Below, piece after piece: positions 20,474 to 31,829 of a stretch of 45,389 nucleotides of DNA. Under the pieces are notes generated by a model. It searched no databases and was not told the origin of the DNA. It saw nothing but the letters and a program-made list of their open reading frames with translations. The translations under genes were made by a program, and so were the position numbers. Within the stretch, counting starts at the first letter, position 1, and the number at the start of each line of letters is the position of its first letter. The DNA is from Paraphysomonas bandaiensis (taxonomy: Eukaryota > Chrysophyceae), in contig CBFFRP010000402.1 of the NCBI GenBank assembly GCA_965644295.1, positions 1-45,389 on the forward strand. Reading direction: 5' to 3'.

Positions 20474-23400
20474 ATGAGAGGTCAGAGGTATGATAATTAC
20501 AGTAGCAGAGGTCGATACAACGACACAGGAGGGGGATGGGACAGGCATCGGGATTATGATAGAGATCATAGCAGAGGAGGGAGGAGAGCGCGTAGTAGGA
20601 GCCGCGAGAGGGACCGGCATAGAGAGAGAGATGACGATAGGAGGCAGAGGCGGGATAGAGACCGACACGATACACAGGGACAGGGATATGGTGGGTGAAT
20701 ATTAGTGATGGATTCACGGGAGACACATTGTACTACATGTCTTTATCAATATTGAGAGTCCTGGTCTACTGCCACAGGCGAGTCCGGTTACGAGTACAAC
20801 CAACACCATCATCCGAGGAGCGAGCCGAGCAGCACGGTGATGATAAAAGGCCTTCCTGCGCATACGACAGAGCCTTCTGTAAGTAGAATCAGACTAGTCA
20901 TAATTATGTGTAATGTTTGTTTAGCTGTATGCTGTCCTGGCTCCCTACGCTCCTCAGAATATCCGCTTGATTCTACAGAGGGTATTGTCTTGCTTCTATG
21001 CTGAGCAAGTGTTGATCTGTATGTAACCAGGACACTGGGGAGTGCAAGGGCTTCGCCTTCATAGAGTTTTACTCCCTGGAATACGCACAGTATTTTATGG
21101 GGATGTATGGTAGGTATTTTTATAACTTGACTGCTTTCTGTCATTTGTTTTGCAGCTGGATCTGCAGGCGACATGAATGCACCGCAGCTTATTGTAGAAA
21201 ATCGTGCTGTCACCCTGGAGTACGCGCGCGATATCCGTGGTGGCTCTGGGGGGGGAGACACAGATGGGCAGACAGGTGCCCCGCGACGAGAGGGTGGTCC
21301 CAAGAGTGATTGGCTGTGTGATGCGGTACCCACTTCTTGTGTGCAAGTGCAATTCGTGTTACCTCTAATGGCGGAGCTATGTAGTGCGGATGTCAAAACT
21401 TTGCGAAGCGGATGCAGTGCTATCGGTGTTCAGCACCAAAGTCAGCTAATGCTGTGGCGGTTACGGCAAATCTTACTTCCGACCCGTACGCAGATGTGGT
21501 GAGTCTACTCTACCTGTACTTATATATATATACTTTAAGGCGTGGTAGTATCTGTTGATCATGTTTTCTGCACTTTCCGATTTATATTGAAGCGAGTTCG
21601 TGTATGCTGGGATTTGTATACAGGCGATTGTTAGTGCTACTCCCTCTTCGACTCTGGCGGTGAGAGGTATTCCTCTCTACTCTACCGAAGAACAGGTACG
21701 ATCTACTTCCGCTTGTATGCGGTTGCTATGTGGTATCTTAGACTATTATATTTAATAGGTGGCCGAGACTTTTCGTCAGTTCGCCCCTGTGAAGAATGTC
21801 TTCCTAGTTCGAGATTTAGCCAGTCGTATGTCTCGTGGAATAGCGTTTGTCGAATATCATTCTACTGACTATGCAACACATGCTCTGAACAATTCCCAGC
21901 ACTTGCAGATGGACCGAACTACCCTTAAAGTGAACTATGCGAAGGAGGCCTTTATACAAAGTATCCCCGCTCATCAGCAGCAGCAAAGAATGATGATGAT
22001 GGTACAGCAGGTAACGTCATTGTTAGTATACGTTACTACTGGAAGTTTGTATAGCTGCAGTGTTTTCTTCCTATATCGTGTATAATCGTGTATCTCAGTC
22101 TCAGTACCCGGGTGCGGGTGTCGGTAACACAATGCAGCAGTACCAAACTCCTGCTGCCCGATCCGACACCAGTATGTACGCTGCTGCTGCTCTCCAAGCT
22201 GCACAGTGGTCATCCTCCAGCGCTTCTGCATCAACTAGTGTCGCCCCGCAGTCTGGCGTATCAACTGATGTCTCTACCACTGCGTACACCCCCCGGGTGA
22301 AGTCTCATTGGCCACTGAACTTCGAATCTAATGGTGCAGCTTACGTTTTCCAGCCGCAAACCGGCGTGTTCTACGACTCTATACAGAAGTACTACTATTG
22401 CCCAAAGTCCAAGTTATATTACAGTGAAACTGACGGAAAGTATCTTCGCGCAGCGGCTGCTGGGTCTGATCCCCCATACGTAGAGTTCGACCCGCCCGCT
22501 CCATCTCATCAGCCGTCTGAAGAGACGTCCACGATGATGGTAGGAGTTCATTTCCACACTGCGTATTCTTGACGTTGCAATATAGTCTGCAATTAAATTA
22601 GACTCAATTTTTGGTAATTTCAGGGTAGCAGCACGGCATCAGCTGGCGATGGTCTTGACAAAAGTGCTGCCCGGAAACCAGTCAAGATGGCTATTAGCTT
22701 TGGTGCCTTAGGAAAGTCTAAGGCTGTAAAGGGGTCAGATAAGAAGGCGGATTCCGTCGTCGCAGATGCCGCAGTGGTCATGACATCATCTAAGAAGGTT
22801 TCGGAAAATATTGCGAAGTGGGGAGAGCGGAAGTCAGAACTGGAGGCAGAAGAGATCTTGGAGCAGCCAACTCGATCCAAGAAGAAGTCTCAAGAAGTTC
22901 AGATTTTGAATGTCGATACCACTACAGAGGAGTCAGGGAGTGCATTTCGCTCCGCCGGCAGTAGTGGTACAACTGCCCCTGGAATGGAGAAGCAGTCTGG
23001 TGGGACCCCTGCAAAGGCGAAGAGTGGGAATGTGTGTCTTTTATGTCGCAGACAGTTCAAATCTGCAGAGCAACTGCAAAGACACGAGAAAGAGAGTAAA
23101 CTTCATGCCGAAAACGTGGCAAAGGCAAAGGCATCTTCTGGTGCTAGTTCGGTGTCTTCTGGTGGTGGGTACCGAGACCGTGCCTCTGAACGCAGGGCAA
23201 TTTACGGTCAAAGTGCGACGCCAGATGATCTCTACGACTCATACGATAGTGGAAGAGGATCAGGGGGGCGTAGGAGACGCTCGAGGAGTGAAGATCAGAC
23301 CCCGGAGGTAGCTCATAGCACATTTGAGGAAACTGCGCCGCCTGTCGCTTTGACGACGGATGTTTCCAATCCTGGCAATCAGATGCTGCGTAAACTCGGG

Positions 23401-23631
23401 TGGAGCGACGGTCAAGGGCTTGGAAAGGATGGGTCAGGCATGGTGGAATCCATAGCAGTTCAAGGATCGGCTGGACGTACGGACCAGTCGAAAGTTGGTA
23501 TTGGGTCGGACACTGGAGCCATACCGGCTCTGGAGTACGGTGAAGCTGGGGTGTATAAGAATAGCCTCTTGCGTGCGGCAAGGGCTAGATACGACCAAGT
23601 TAGTGGAACGAATAGTAGTAAGGACGCGTAG
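20474..23631 (+). CDS. RBM5/RBM10-type RNA-binding splicing regulator
   Basis: Nuclear pre-mRNA splicing regulator. Ten exons: 20474-20690, 20778-20878, 20925-20981, 21031-21109, 21156-21325, 21385-21498, 21624-21695, 21759-22010, 22099-22539 and 22624-23631. They total 2,511 nt, or 836 aa (human RBM5 is about 815). Domain order matches the family exactly: an Arg/Asp/Ser-rich N-terminus (1-72); RRM1 (about 92-165, KGFAFIEFY); RanBP2 zinc finger WLCDACGCQNFAKRMQCYRC, which fits W-X-C-X2-C-X3-N-X6-C-X2-C and appears only when the 21326-21384 intron is removed; RRM2 (about 256-335, GIAFVEY); OCRE domain (about 428-475, aromatic YVFQPQTGVFYDS); C2H2 finger (CLLCRRQF...H...H, about 638-662); and G-patch (LGWSDGQGLGKDGSG, about 752-800). 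An acceptor at 22105 would drop two residues. Confidence 0.95.
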
Positions 23632-24478
23632 TGATCTAGCTTAGAAAATAGTACATACCATGAATACATAACTAAACTCAATGTATAATGCGTGTTCGAT
23701 CTCTACCATTTCCGCTACGTAGTACCGTATTTCATTTGGATTAATATCAGGGCCTGGTAACCGTTAATGGTAATGCCATTATAATTGACGGGAACTGCAC
23801 TACCATTAATGGCTACCCATTAATGACACGTACTGCTATTTATAAAACTGAGTATTTTAAGGTAATGGATAGTATCTCCTCTATACTCCGAAGAAACTCT
23901 AAACAATATTAGACAATAATGTTCATGCAACTCTACAGGTACTTTGTGGCAACTTTGTTCAGTATCTTCTCAATGCTCTCTAGAGTTAGAGAATAGTTTC
24001 CTGAGCAATATGCATAACAACGTACTCATATACTCGAAAACTCTAAAATAATCATTAAAATATGCAATTTTTCCCCAAAGTTGAAAAAATCTATAGTACA
24101 AAACTAAACAAAGATATTATACTCTGTATTACATATAATAAGCAACGATGATGGCCAAAAAGTTGATGGCAGTGTCATTTACAGTCTGAGTCTTCTTCCG
24201 AGTGGTTTCAGAGAATCCTCTCAGTGCTCTGTATCATATTTGTTCGCTGTGCAATGATCGCCTCAAACAAGATATAAAGCGAGGTTACACGACTGGTGTG
24301 AATCATGTAAGCAAGAAGGGCGCCAAACATGCGGAATTTTCTTGACGAGAGGAACTCGAGAGAATTTTGGGAAATAAAAGACTTCACGGTGGCGATTTCT
24401 TGTCTTTTATAAGAAAGAAAGTATCTCCTTACTCCAGATTCTTACTCTAGCTAACTTCGAAAGCTGAAACAATGTTTG

Positions 24479-25215
24479 ACGCAACTTGAAAAATTACAGA
24501 GTGTTACGTTTGCCTTACAAAGAGATGGAACCGATTTGTACCGAGCCCGCCAGTTATTTGATACAGTGCTACAAAAATTTCCAGAGCTGCATCCATACCT
24601 TTCCCTGAATGCAAGCATTGTTTCCACTGCAAATATTGAGAAGGCAGTGGTTAAAATTCAAGGGAACGATAAAAGAGAGTTGACAAGCAATGAGAGAAGA
24701 GCAGTTAGACATCTGCAACTGGATTCATCCGTTGACGTTGGTACACCCGACAGAATAACGAGGACGAGAGTGAAGGAACTGATTTTTCACAGCGTGTTCT
24801 GGACATCGCCGAGGTCACCAAGAGAGCTCGGCTGGGTATAAAGATCTGATTATTACATACATGAGAGAACTACTTTGTTTTTAGCTATCTACGACTTTAG
24901 GCTAGTGGTATCAAAGTTGCTAAAAACTGAGTTTTCTCGGGACTGCTTGTGCATTGCTGCAAGCACCTTGGTGCAACCAAAGCTCGGCTGGGTACCTATG
25001 AGTCCAACTTCCGCTGCTAGCTTCATATTGAAGCACAACCTAATGTTGTTGACAGGCTCTTTACTCGTGCAAAGTTGATAATCACACCTGAACGTAGAAA
25101 CATGAATCTATATCGTTTAGAATCGTTGCTATTCCCAATTACATGTTGTGGGATGCTTATCTTCCATGAAGCCCTGCAAGAAGATCATGATGTGCCAGTA
25201 GAGAGAGAAAAGTAG
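24479..25215 (+). pseudogene. hAT transposase C-terminal region, frameshifted
   Basis: The frame 24479-24841 (about 120 codons) resembles the region before the hAT dimerisation domain: KLQSVTFALQ, then ARQLFDTVLQKFP, then AVVKIQ and LTSNERRAVRHL. Beyond 24841 the frame breaks, but pieces continue in other frames: PTSAAS near 25000, then DRLFTRAKLIITPERRNMN and a block ending LESLLF near 25050-25130, followed by a shifted Trp-Asp pair near 25150. These fit the hAT dimerisation motif order. No BED finger or catalytic N-terminal half is left, so the copy is dead. Confidence 0.7.
24943..24982 (+). repeat. 40-bp motif shared with 34210-34250
   Basis: CTGCTTGTGC, GCAAGCACC and GGTGCAACCA occur in the same order and spacing near 34211-34250, with a few substitutions. 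It lies inside the hAT remnant, so the other site may be a fragment of a related hAT copy. Confidence 0.5.
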
Positions 25216-25413
25216 TTACAATTCGTAGTCTGCTATTTAATGAAAAATTAGTAATTAAGGGAGCACCACACTATCTATTATTATCTACTTTAAGTTAGTA
25301 GGTATTAATGGCCATTATAATTGCCGGGATATTTCTCATTAATGCCATTATAATTGTCGAGAACTGGACTACCATTAATGGTCTATTAATGGTTACCAGG
25401 CCCAGATTAATAT

Positions 25414-26408
25414 ATTGCAAATGTCATATTGCTCTAATTTCTTAATGATACTGGTGAATGCGAGGAGTAAAGCTTTTTTAATTATGTTTGTAAAACTAAA
25501 ATATATTGCCTGTACAATATTGTATCAATCGAAGACAAATTGGGTTCAACAGAACGGGCATATTAGCACTGGGCATATATAGATATAGAAATAGATATTC
25601 AACAATATTTAGTTCGAACAAAAACTATCTTCTATCTTGATTACGACATTGACAGTCATACGTATGTAATTTCGTTACATTACACCATTATGGAATATCA
25701 TCAAAATAGGTAATGAAAGATACATTTCGTACTTTATAAAAGGTAATGATTGATTATAATAAACTCCACATGAAGAATAAGGCCCAATACGTAGTATAGT
25801 AGCAAGACACGGTTGAATATAGCATTAGAACCAATCATATATTAGCGTATCTTGTACAGTCGTGTATCTTATACTGTCTGGTAATTATTTAGTCAATTGA
25901 TATTTACTGTATTATCTTGTTGTATGCACGTGTTAAGAGCTATAAAACAGAGACCAAACACTGCAAGTTATACTTCATCCTTTGTCTGATGTAGAAAATC
26001 AAAATGTTGTTAGTGGTAGTGACTTATCTTCATGATCAATGATCAACACTTCGTAACAATAAAATTTTAGCTAGGGATAAGGGGTACCGGCCCTTGTCCA
26101 AATATTTACAACTCAAAGATTTCGCCCAAGTTTCAAAATTTTGAGCGCGGGGGCAATATAGGCCTCCTTATTACTGCGGTTGAATATAGTTCTGACTCTT
26201 AAACGCCTATTATTAGTAATAAGACATTCGCTATGGCTAAATACAATTAGTTATTATGATGAGATAAATGAAAAAGGAGTTTCTGGTCACATGAAAAATA
26301 GTGTAAAAGCCCACATATTATAAAATATTAATAATATTAATACTAAAAAATTTACAACTAGTCGAGAAATGGCACATATGACGTAGGGCCCAAATCAGAA
26401 ATAATTCA
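25414..26408. other. 1-kb AT-rich intergenic region
   Basis: No gene is seen. It contains the second copy of the dispersed repeat (25715-25810) and a GC-richer patch near 26085-26165 (GGGGTACCGGCCC, GAGCGCGGGGGC) of unknown meaning. Confidence 0.5.
25715..25810 (+). repeat. dispersed repeat, copy 2 (matches 15421-15515)
   Basis: Same block order as copy 1 with about 15 bp of extra sequence (AAACTCCACATG region) before ATGAAGAATAAGGCC. No associated ORF remains here. Confidence 0.65.
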
Positions 26409-26837
26409 CTAAAAACGCTGTTTTCGGAATGCTAAATTCCTTTCCCGTAATTCTTCTTCATAAATGTCATCATCGGCAGCAAATAAAGCGGCCATTCTCT
26501 GTTTTCGAACTTGATTAACTTGATCAGTCAAGAGTTTGGTTTGGCGTTGCATAGCTGCGGCCTGGCGCTTTTTCTCGGCAGCGAGTGATTTAATAGGCAG
26601 TTGTGATTCCCAAGCAGCCTGAATGAGATACAACGATGAGGCAGTTAAGTATTGTATCGATATATATACATACCACAGCTAGTGCATCATCTTCATTTTT
26701 CTTTGCTTCCAAAAGCAATCGAATCTACGAATATGCAGTACATGTTTCCAGTGATTAAATGTTTCGATATTGTCGCTTGATGTTACCTTGATGTCCATTT
26801 CACGTAGTTTCGCATTTCTCTGTTCCGGTGACGTCAT
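26409..26837 (-). CDS. CFAP141-like ciliary microtubule inner protein
   Basis: Probably a small axonemal protein of the kind that lines doublet microtubules. Exons 26837-26787, 26724-26674 and 26618-26409 give 312 nt, or 103 aa, all in phase 0; human CFAP141 is about 101 aa. The similarity is strongest at the C-terminus: a basic helix KKRQAAAMQRQTKLLTDQV, then VRKQRMAALFAADDDIYEEE and the ending ERNLAFRKQRF, matching the family pattern of a VR-(K/Q)-x2-A-LF core, a YxxEL segment and a terminal (R/K)xRF. The whole protein is predicted helical. An AG acceptor-like CAG stands two bases before the ATG, so a noncoding 5' exon is likely. The assignment rests on remembered family features, so it is moderate. 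Confidence 0.65.
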
Positions 26838-27380
26838 GCCTGTAAATAAAATATGTTTCCACTGATATTGATAATGCGCTCTGGTATAACAGAAGTCAGT
26901 GATGCTACGAGGAAGCAGTGAAGAGAGCTGCTGTGATATATGAGGATGATGGATGCATATCAGCCCAGCAGCTGCTGATCCATCATGCTCATCTACACTG
27001 AAACGGTTATGACATCACCAGCAGCACACATCCACAACGAACAGATAATACAGCTGTAGTCGAGTGTAGTCGGATGGTATCAGAGAATTATCTTGGAATT
27101 AATGTCAACCACACATACACCTTCTTAGTAATACCGTGTATTTTCACATGGCACCAGAATACACACTAGAACATTCGTCTACGTAGGTGCCGTATGAGCG
27201 GCTGTATATGCATGTCTGTGTTGCATATGGATGTACTGCTGCTGCTGTACATATACATGCATCCACCATACTGCTGCTGTGTATGCGTGTGGAGTCTCAT
27301 GAGGACAGCTGCAGCCGCTGTTCCGCTTGCACTGCTATCAACACATCTAATCCATAACACCATCTTCAATCCTCTTAACA
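26838..27380. other. divergent promoter region
   Basis: A 543-bp gap between the CFAP141-like gene (-) and the PLP-enzyme gene (+). It is rich in CAGCAGC/GCTGCTG and CATATG-type simple sequence (26935-27300). It probably holds the promoters of both genes; no defined element is recognised. Confidence 0.4.
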
Positions 27381-29204
27381 ATGTCTTCTTATGCTGATGT
27401 CGAGGCTGCTCTCCCCCGCATATTATCCGTGATACCAGATGAATGGCGCGGCACCACATTCAAGAACTCTAATCTGCTGGGTCGAGAGAGGTTTGCTCAG
27501 AACCTGTCTGCCCTCATACAATCCAAGGGAGATACCATCACCACAGAGGATCTTGTTAATCTTGGTAATGCTGAGGACTATCTGCGTGTTAGTTCGAATG
27601 TGTCGAGTGTGTTGGAGTTCGTGTTGGCCTCTGAGATGGGGTTCGATATATCCAGAGTGTTCACTTTTGGATCGACAGTTATGCCAATTGTTGCTGTTGC
27701 ACTGACATCTACTACGACTGTTCATCTGCATGCTGAAGTCAATCCTATTTCACCACAATTGTTGGACACACTCAATCTTCTTGGCTGCAAATTGGTGATC
27801 CATGAGAACGTTGCTGTTGCCCACCCTGGTGATGTTGTTTTGTCAACATCCACGAATGCATTTTCATTAGATTTTGTTGATGGAATTGTTTCACCAAATA
27901 CACTTTATATCAAAAACCCATCTGCTATTGCGCCACCCAAGATCTTGACCATTAGGAAGCGTATGTCCACTCCTATGACCACCCCTGCTGCCGAAGCTTT
28001 GTTGCAGACCATTGCCAAGGTGCCCATCACTGCAGATGCTGTGCTAGTCGATGATGCTCGTGCTTCGGAATTCTATTCTCACCTTCAACAGCTTTCTGGT
28101 GTTGACGTTAACCCCGCATCGTATCCCGTGTGCTTTACTGCTGGTCTGCCTGCTATCTGCTCTTTGTGGATGACCCTCATCGGACATGGGGGGGCCGATA
28201 TCGTCATGGCATCAACATCATATGGTGGCAGCAGCGAACTAACCGACCTTCTACATACCCGCGCAGGACACTTCAACAAGCACACTTTTGATATCACTGG
28301 CCGCAATGACATTGCCACCTCTATCGAGACTGCTCTCAACACTCTGGCTGCTGACCCCTCAGCTCTCATGCCTCGCACCGTGCTTTTCGTGGAGATTCCC
28401 ACGAACCCTGATATGAAGGTTCCTGATATCGCTGTTCTGGCCTCCATTCTGGACAGATACAAGACTGCTACCTCTAGGGATGTCCTGCTTTTGGTTGACA
28501 CCACCTTCGCCCCCCATTCGAGAGTACTGGAGAAAATGCACTCCGTGGCACCGGACCTCACTGCGATGGTTTTTATCAGCATGTCGAAGAGTGTTTCCCG
28601 CGGCCTCACTACTGCTGGTACACTAGTTGCTGGTAACTCAGAGGCCTCGTGTGCGCTTCTTGAAAGAGTGCGTCAGACAGCAACTGCCCTCGATACTACT
28701 GCAAAGCGCGACCAATTGGTAATCCTCTCCAAGGAACACATTGGAGTAGAGGACAGAAATGCGAAGGCTTATCAGGTCGCTGTAGCAGCAGGAGCTGCGT
28801 TACGCGATGCTGTGAAAGAACACTGCGGAGGATTTGACATGGATCTAGCATTTGTAAAACCCGAACACGCCGCCGCTGGTTTTACTTCGATGACTTTCTC
28901 TTTCAATCTTCCTCCTGTGCCAAACGCAGCTCCAGGTGTCAATGAAGGACTTGCTCAACGCTTTGTAGATCTTCTCACAGCGCACGAAGAGTTCAAGCCG
29001 TGCGTTAGCTTTGGCCAGGACAATGGTCTTGTGTATGCAACCGTTCCTGCCACAAGCACTCAAGGAGCCATTAGACTCGAGGACAAGGCCAAGCAAGCCG
29101 TTGGTGGTGTGCAGCTGACTCGCCTGTCATTCCCTCCCACTTGTAATGTGGAAACCGTTTGTAAGATTCTATCTGATTCCGTGAAAGCTTGCTATCAGGT
29201 CTAA
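27381..29204 (+). CDS. Cys/Met-metabolism PLP-dependent enzyme (cystathionine gamma-synthase-like)
   Basis: Intronless, 607 aa. The C-terminal 400 residues have the fold-type I pattern of the Cys/Met family (gamma-synthase, gamma-lyase and relatives): a substrate/PLP region with GGSSELTD (about 283-290), VEIPTNPDMKVPDI (about 338-351), LLLVDTTFAPHS (about 372-383) with the PLP-ring Asp, and the lysine region SMSKSVSRG with Lys 403 as the probable Schiff-base residue. The family usually reads S-x-(S/T)-K-Y-x-x-G-H; here Tyr and His are replaced by Ser and Leu, so the substrate may differ. About 200 N-terminal residues precede the catalytic core, like fungal Str2-type proteins. Codon use is GC-richer than the neighbourhood, which suggests high expression. 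The exact reaction cannot be assigned. Confidence 0.8.
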   Translation: MSSYADVEAALPRILSVIPDEWRGTTFKNSNLLGRERFAQNLSALIQSKGDTITTEDLVNLGNAEDYLRVSSNVSSVLEFVLASEMGFDISRVFTFGSTVMPIVAVALTSTTTVHLHAEVNPISPQLLDTLNLLGCKLVIHENVAVAHPGDVVLSTSTNAFSLDFVDGIVSPNTLYIKNPSAIAPPKILTIRKRMSTPMTTPAAEALLQTIAKVPITADAVLVDDARASEFYSHLQQLSGVDVNPASYPVCFTAGLPAICSLWMTLIGHGGADIVMASTSYGGSSELTDLLHTRAGHFNKHTFDITGRNDIATSIETALNTLAADPSALMPRTVLFVEIPTNPDMKVPDIAVLASILDRYKTATSRDVLLLVDTTFAPHSRVLEKMHSVAPDLTAMVFISMSKSVSRGLTTAGTLVAGNSEASCALLERVRQTATALDTTAKRDQLVILSKEHIGVEDRNAKAYQVAVAAGAALRDAVKEHCGGFDMDLAFVKPEHAAAGFTSMTFSFNLPPVPNAAPGVNEGLAQRFVDLLTAHEEFKPCVSFGQDNGLVYATVPATSTQGAIRLEDKAKQAVGGVQLTRLSFPPTCNVETVCKILSDSVKACYQV

Positions 29205-31271
29205 TACTCTGTTAGACGAAGTACTAGTAGTTGAGTTTCGGTGGCATTGTGTCCAGCGTTTCTTGTCAACTGTTTTGTTGTCACTGTGTTCACTCCTATA
29301 AATGAAAGGCGAATAGTGTCTGGTATAAGAATCATCGATACCATAATACTATAAAGTACTTAATCGAGAACAGCATTTTGTTTACTCTACAAAGAATAGT
29401 CTTTATTATTTGTATTGTAATACTGAATAGTAAAGACTGCTTGATACCCACAGCTATGTCAACTTTTATAAACAAGTATGTAGTTAAGACACAATACTCA
29501 CTGATATAACAATTTCTGCCGTTGGAAACTATAACTTTCTCACTCTATAATTAGAATTCATTTGATCACAAGGCATGTGTGATACACAAATTGAAACATT
29601 TACAAGTTACACGAAACTACTAAAACATCAAAAATGATAATAACGAAATATGAGTTTATAGTGAACGGTATGAGGGACTTTAAGGTATATACATCAGTGT
29701 ATACTCTACTGCAGTGAAGAATATACGTTAGACTGCTTTGTATACAATATACATGTGGTCCATACGTCCATACATAGAACATAGAGCATATATATGGATG
29801 TATCGTTTCCCTGTAGAGTTACGGTATGATGCTTTATGTTTACTAAAACTATATACTATATACTGTTCGAAACTACTAACAACAAACGTAATAGATTAAC
29901 GTAAGAACTCGAAAAGTTGGTATGGGTTATATTTGCTTGAATAATGATGTGTGTTTGGGACACCATGCTGTATAATAAATAATACGGAATATTAATTGAG
30001 TTAATAAAATCAAAAATTGTTTGCTACGGAAAAACGTCCAACCGCTTTAAGATAGAATTACAAGTTACTAAGAATTTTAAAGTATTATTCACCAGAACGC
30101 CCCATGGTGGGTAAATTAGGGAAGAAACCTTTTTTCTAGATGATTTGGATTGCTTGAAGCTCTGAGTATTTGAAGTTCACTAGAATGCACACTATATACA
30201 CTTTAACCGCTACCTTTAACAGGTTGCTGGAATACATAGGTTTACCTGAGATAGAAATGTGTTATTATTTGTTAAATATAATGTGAAAAACGATAAAATA
30301 CTGAAAAGCTATATAAATATGAAAATGAAATATCTTGACGATTAAAGATACAGAAGTTTAGCTGTTGTAACTATTCGAATGCTTAAATTATGTTGTTGAT
30401 GAGCTTAATAGGAAAGGAAACAACTGTGTGTATGATAATACTAATAATCTATATAGTCTTGTGACTTAACTTCTTGTCTTCAACGATCTAAGTGATGAAC
30501 AGAGCAAAAGTCAATTATTTTCTCTACTAAATAGTTGGCTTTTCCAATGGTAGCTATCTTCCAGGTGTTTGAAAGATGTAGTTTTCTCATCAACTCGAAT
30601 TTGTACAGATAAATGATTATAAATTTGAATGGTAAAAAGTAATGAGCAATACATATTGACTTTTAGTCATTTTCACAATTAATATCGTTAAGAGAAGTTT
30701 ATTGTAATCACTAGATAGACTCTTTTTCTAAAATGCATACACAATTGTGTGTTGTCATGTAATACATGTCAACAACATGATAATTTATTTCTTCATGTCA
30801 ACCACTGCTCAACTTCCTTATCTGGAATCGTCATGATACAATACTTCAATTTCACAGTTATAGCTATATAGAATCTTTGACTACGTATTACTGTTTTTCA
30901 CTTTGTATTTAACGTATTCTACAGTTCTATCTTAGAGAACTATTCGTATTCCAATAATACCTATGAATTACTTGGTAGGGAAACAACCAATTCACAAAAC
31001 TGTCGATAATATCAGGATTAGAATTAAAGTACTAATAATAACCCTAATAGGTTTAGGTAGTAGAGATTCAACAAAAACGAATAGGGTAAAACATGTAAAC
31101 CACGAGGATGACATACAATGGTGTAGACTTTCTATATTCAATTTTAATTTGCTCCACATCATTCCACTTGATAACCAAATTGTAACAATTGATCTAATGC
31201 ACTGCTACATTGTCTGCATATTTATAAATACTCAATTTAAACCACAGCACTTGCAATATTCACAACATTCA
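29205..31271. other. 2.1-kb AT-rich gene-free region
   Basis: No ORF with coding character, no repeat array and no RNA gene is recognised. The plus-strand frame 30963-31337 is AT-driven and overlaps the 3' end of the next gene on the other strand. Confidence 0.55.
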
Positions 31272-31829
31272 TCAAGCAGCAATAAATTGCCAGCCACAGT
31301 CACAGCCTGGTGGGCAGTTAACATTTCTTTTAAATGAGCCCTTCAAAGCGTTAATTGAGGCAACTGCATCTGCACTTCCTTGTTCAGCAAAAAGTGCCTT
31401 ATAGATGATACTACATAAATCGTTTCGACAGCAAGCCAACCCAGATGCCCAAACCTGAACGTCAACAGACGCCAGTGCATCTGCAAGCTTGGAATCATTA
31501 CCTTTCAAAAACTTAAAACTGCTCCAACATTTAGTGACATGAGGAGCCTCATTTCCAAAGGCTGTGAGCAACTTTATACGCTCATCCTCTCCTGGAGCGG
31601 TGTATATCTCCTTGAACACTTGTATGATTTGACTGATCATAAACACCTTCTTCTTCTTGCCTCTGGGAAACACGTTCTGACATATCCAGCACTGGTTTTG
31701 AATAAGCATATCGTTTATACTCTTCCATGCCTCGGCTGCTTCCTTCTTACTGGTGATGTCATTCGTTCCGTCCCCTAATGAGTGATACTCAGAGACAGGA
31801 CTGCTATCAACCGACTCCTCTGTTGTCAT
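31272..31829 (-). CDS. cysteine-rich orphan protein, 185 aa
   Basis: Single-exon frame from ATG 31829 to TGA at 31274-31272, GC-richer than its surroundings and with good coding character. There is no signal peptide; the start MTTEESVDSSPVSEY is acidic. Cysteines are grouped as QCWICQ, KCW, ACC, DLC and, at the end, NCPPGCDCGW. The CxxC near residue 47-50 and the terminal C-x3-C-x-C cluster could bind zinc. Between them the sequence is helical (MISQIIQVFKEIY, RIKLLTAF, KLADALASVDVQVW). I recognise no family. It is divergently arranged with the MSS51-like gene, 439 bp apart. Confidence 0.65.
   Translation of the reverse strand: MTTEESVDSSPVSEYHSLGDGTNDITSKKEAAEAWKSINDMLIQNQCWICQNVFPRGKKKKVFMISQIIQVFKEIYTAPGEDERIKLLTAFGNEAPHVTKCWSSFKFLKGNDSKLADALASVDVQVWASGLACCRNDLCSIIYKALFAEQGSADAVASINALKGSFKRNVNCPPGCDCGWQFIAA

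Larger units (their letters stand above)
23740..25413. mobile_element. hAT transposon remnant with 8-bp target duplication
   Basis: The direct repeat ATTAATAT at 23740-23747 and 25406-25413 exactly flanks inverted ends: CAGGGCCTGGTAACC at 23748 and, on the other strand, CTGGGCCTGGTAACC ending at 25405. Ends starting CAGGG and 8-bp duplications are typical of hAT elements. The subterminal regions repeat the palindrome CCATTAATGG on both sides, possible transposase-binding sites. The 1,658-bp body contains a decayed transposase C-terminal region. Confidence 0.85.

Noticed and set aside
20809-21396. Minus-strand ORF of 195 codons inside the RBM5-like gene
   Set aside because: Antisense to exons with clear RRM and zinc-finger motifs. 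It also crosses their introns.
28240-28290. Shared string LLH-x-RAGHFNKH in the PLP enzyme and in the copia Gag-Pol
   Set aside because: The similarity is limited to about 13 residues with different codons and sits in unrelated folds. I treat it as chance, though the coincidence is striking.
28085-28609. Minus-strand ORF of 174 codons inside the PLP-enzyme gene
   Set aside because: Antisense shadow of a conserved catalytic region.
30963-31337. Plus-strand ORF of 124 codons
   Set aside because: AT-rich, compositionally noncoding, and overlaps the 3' end of the cysteine-rich orphan gene on the other strand.
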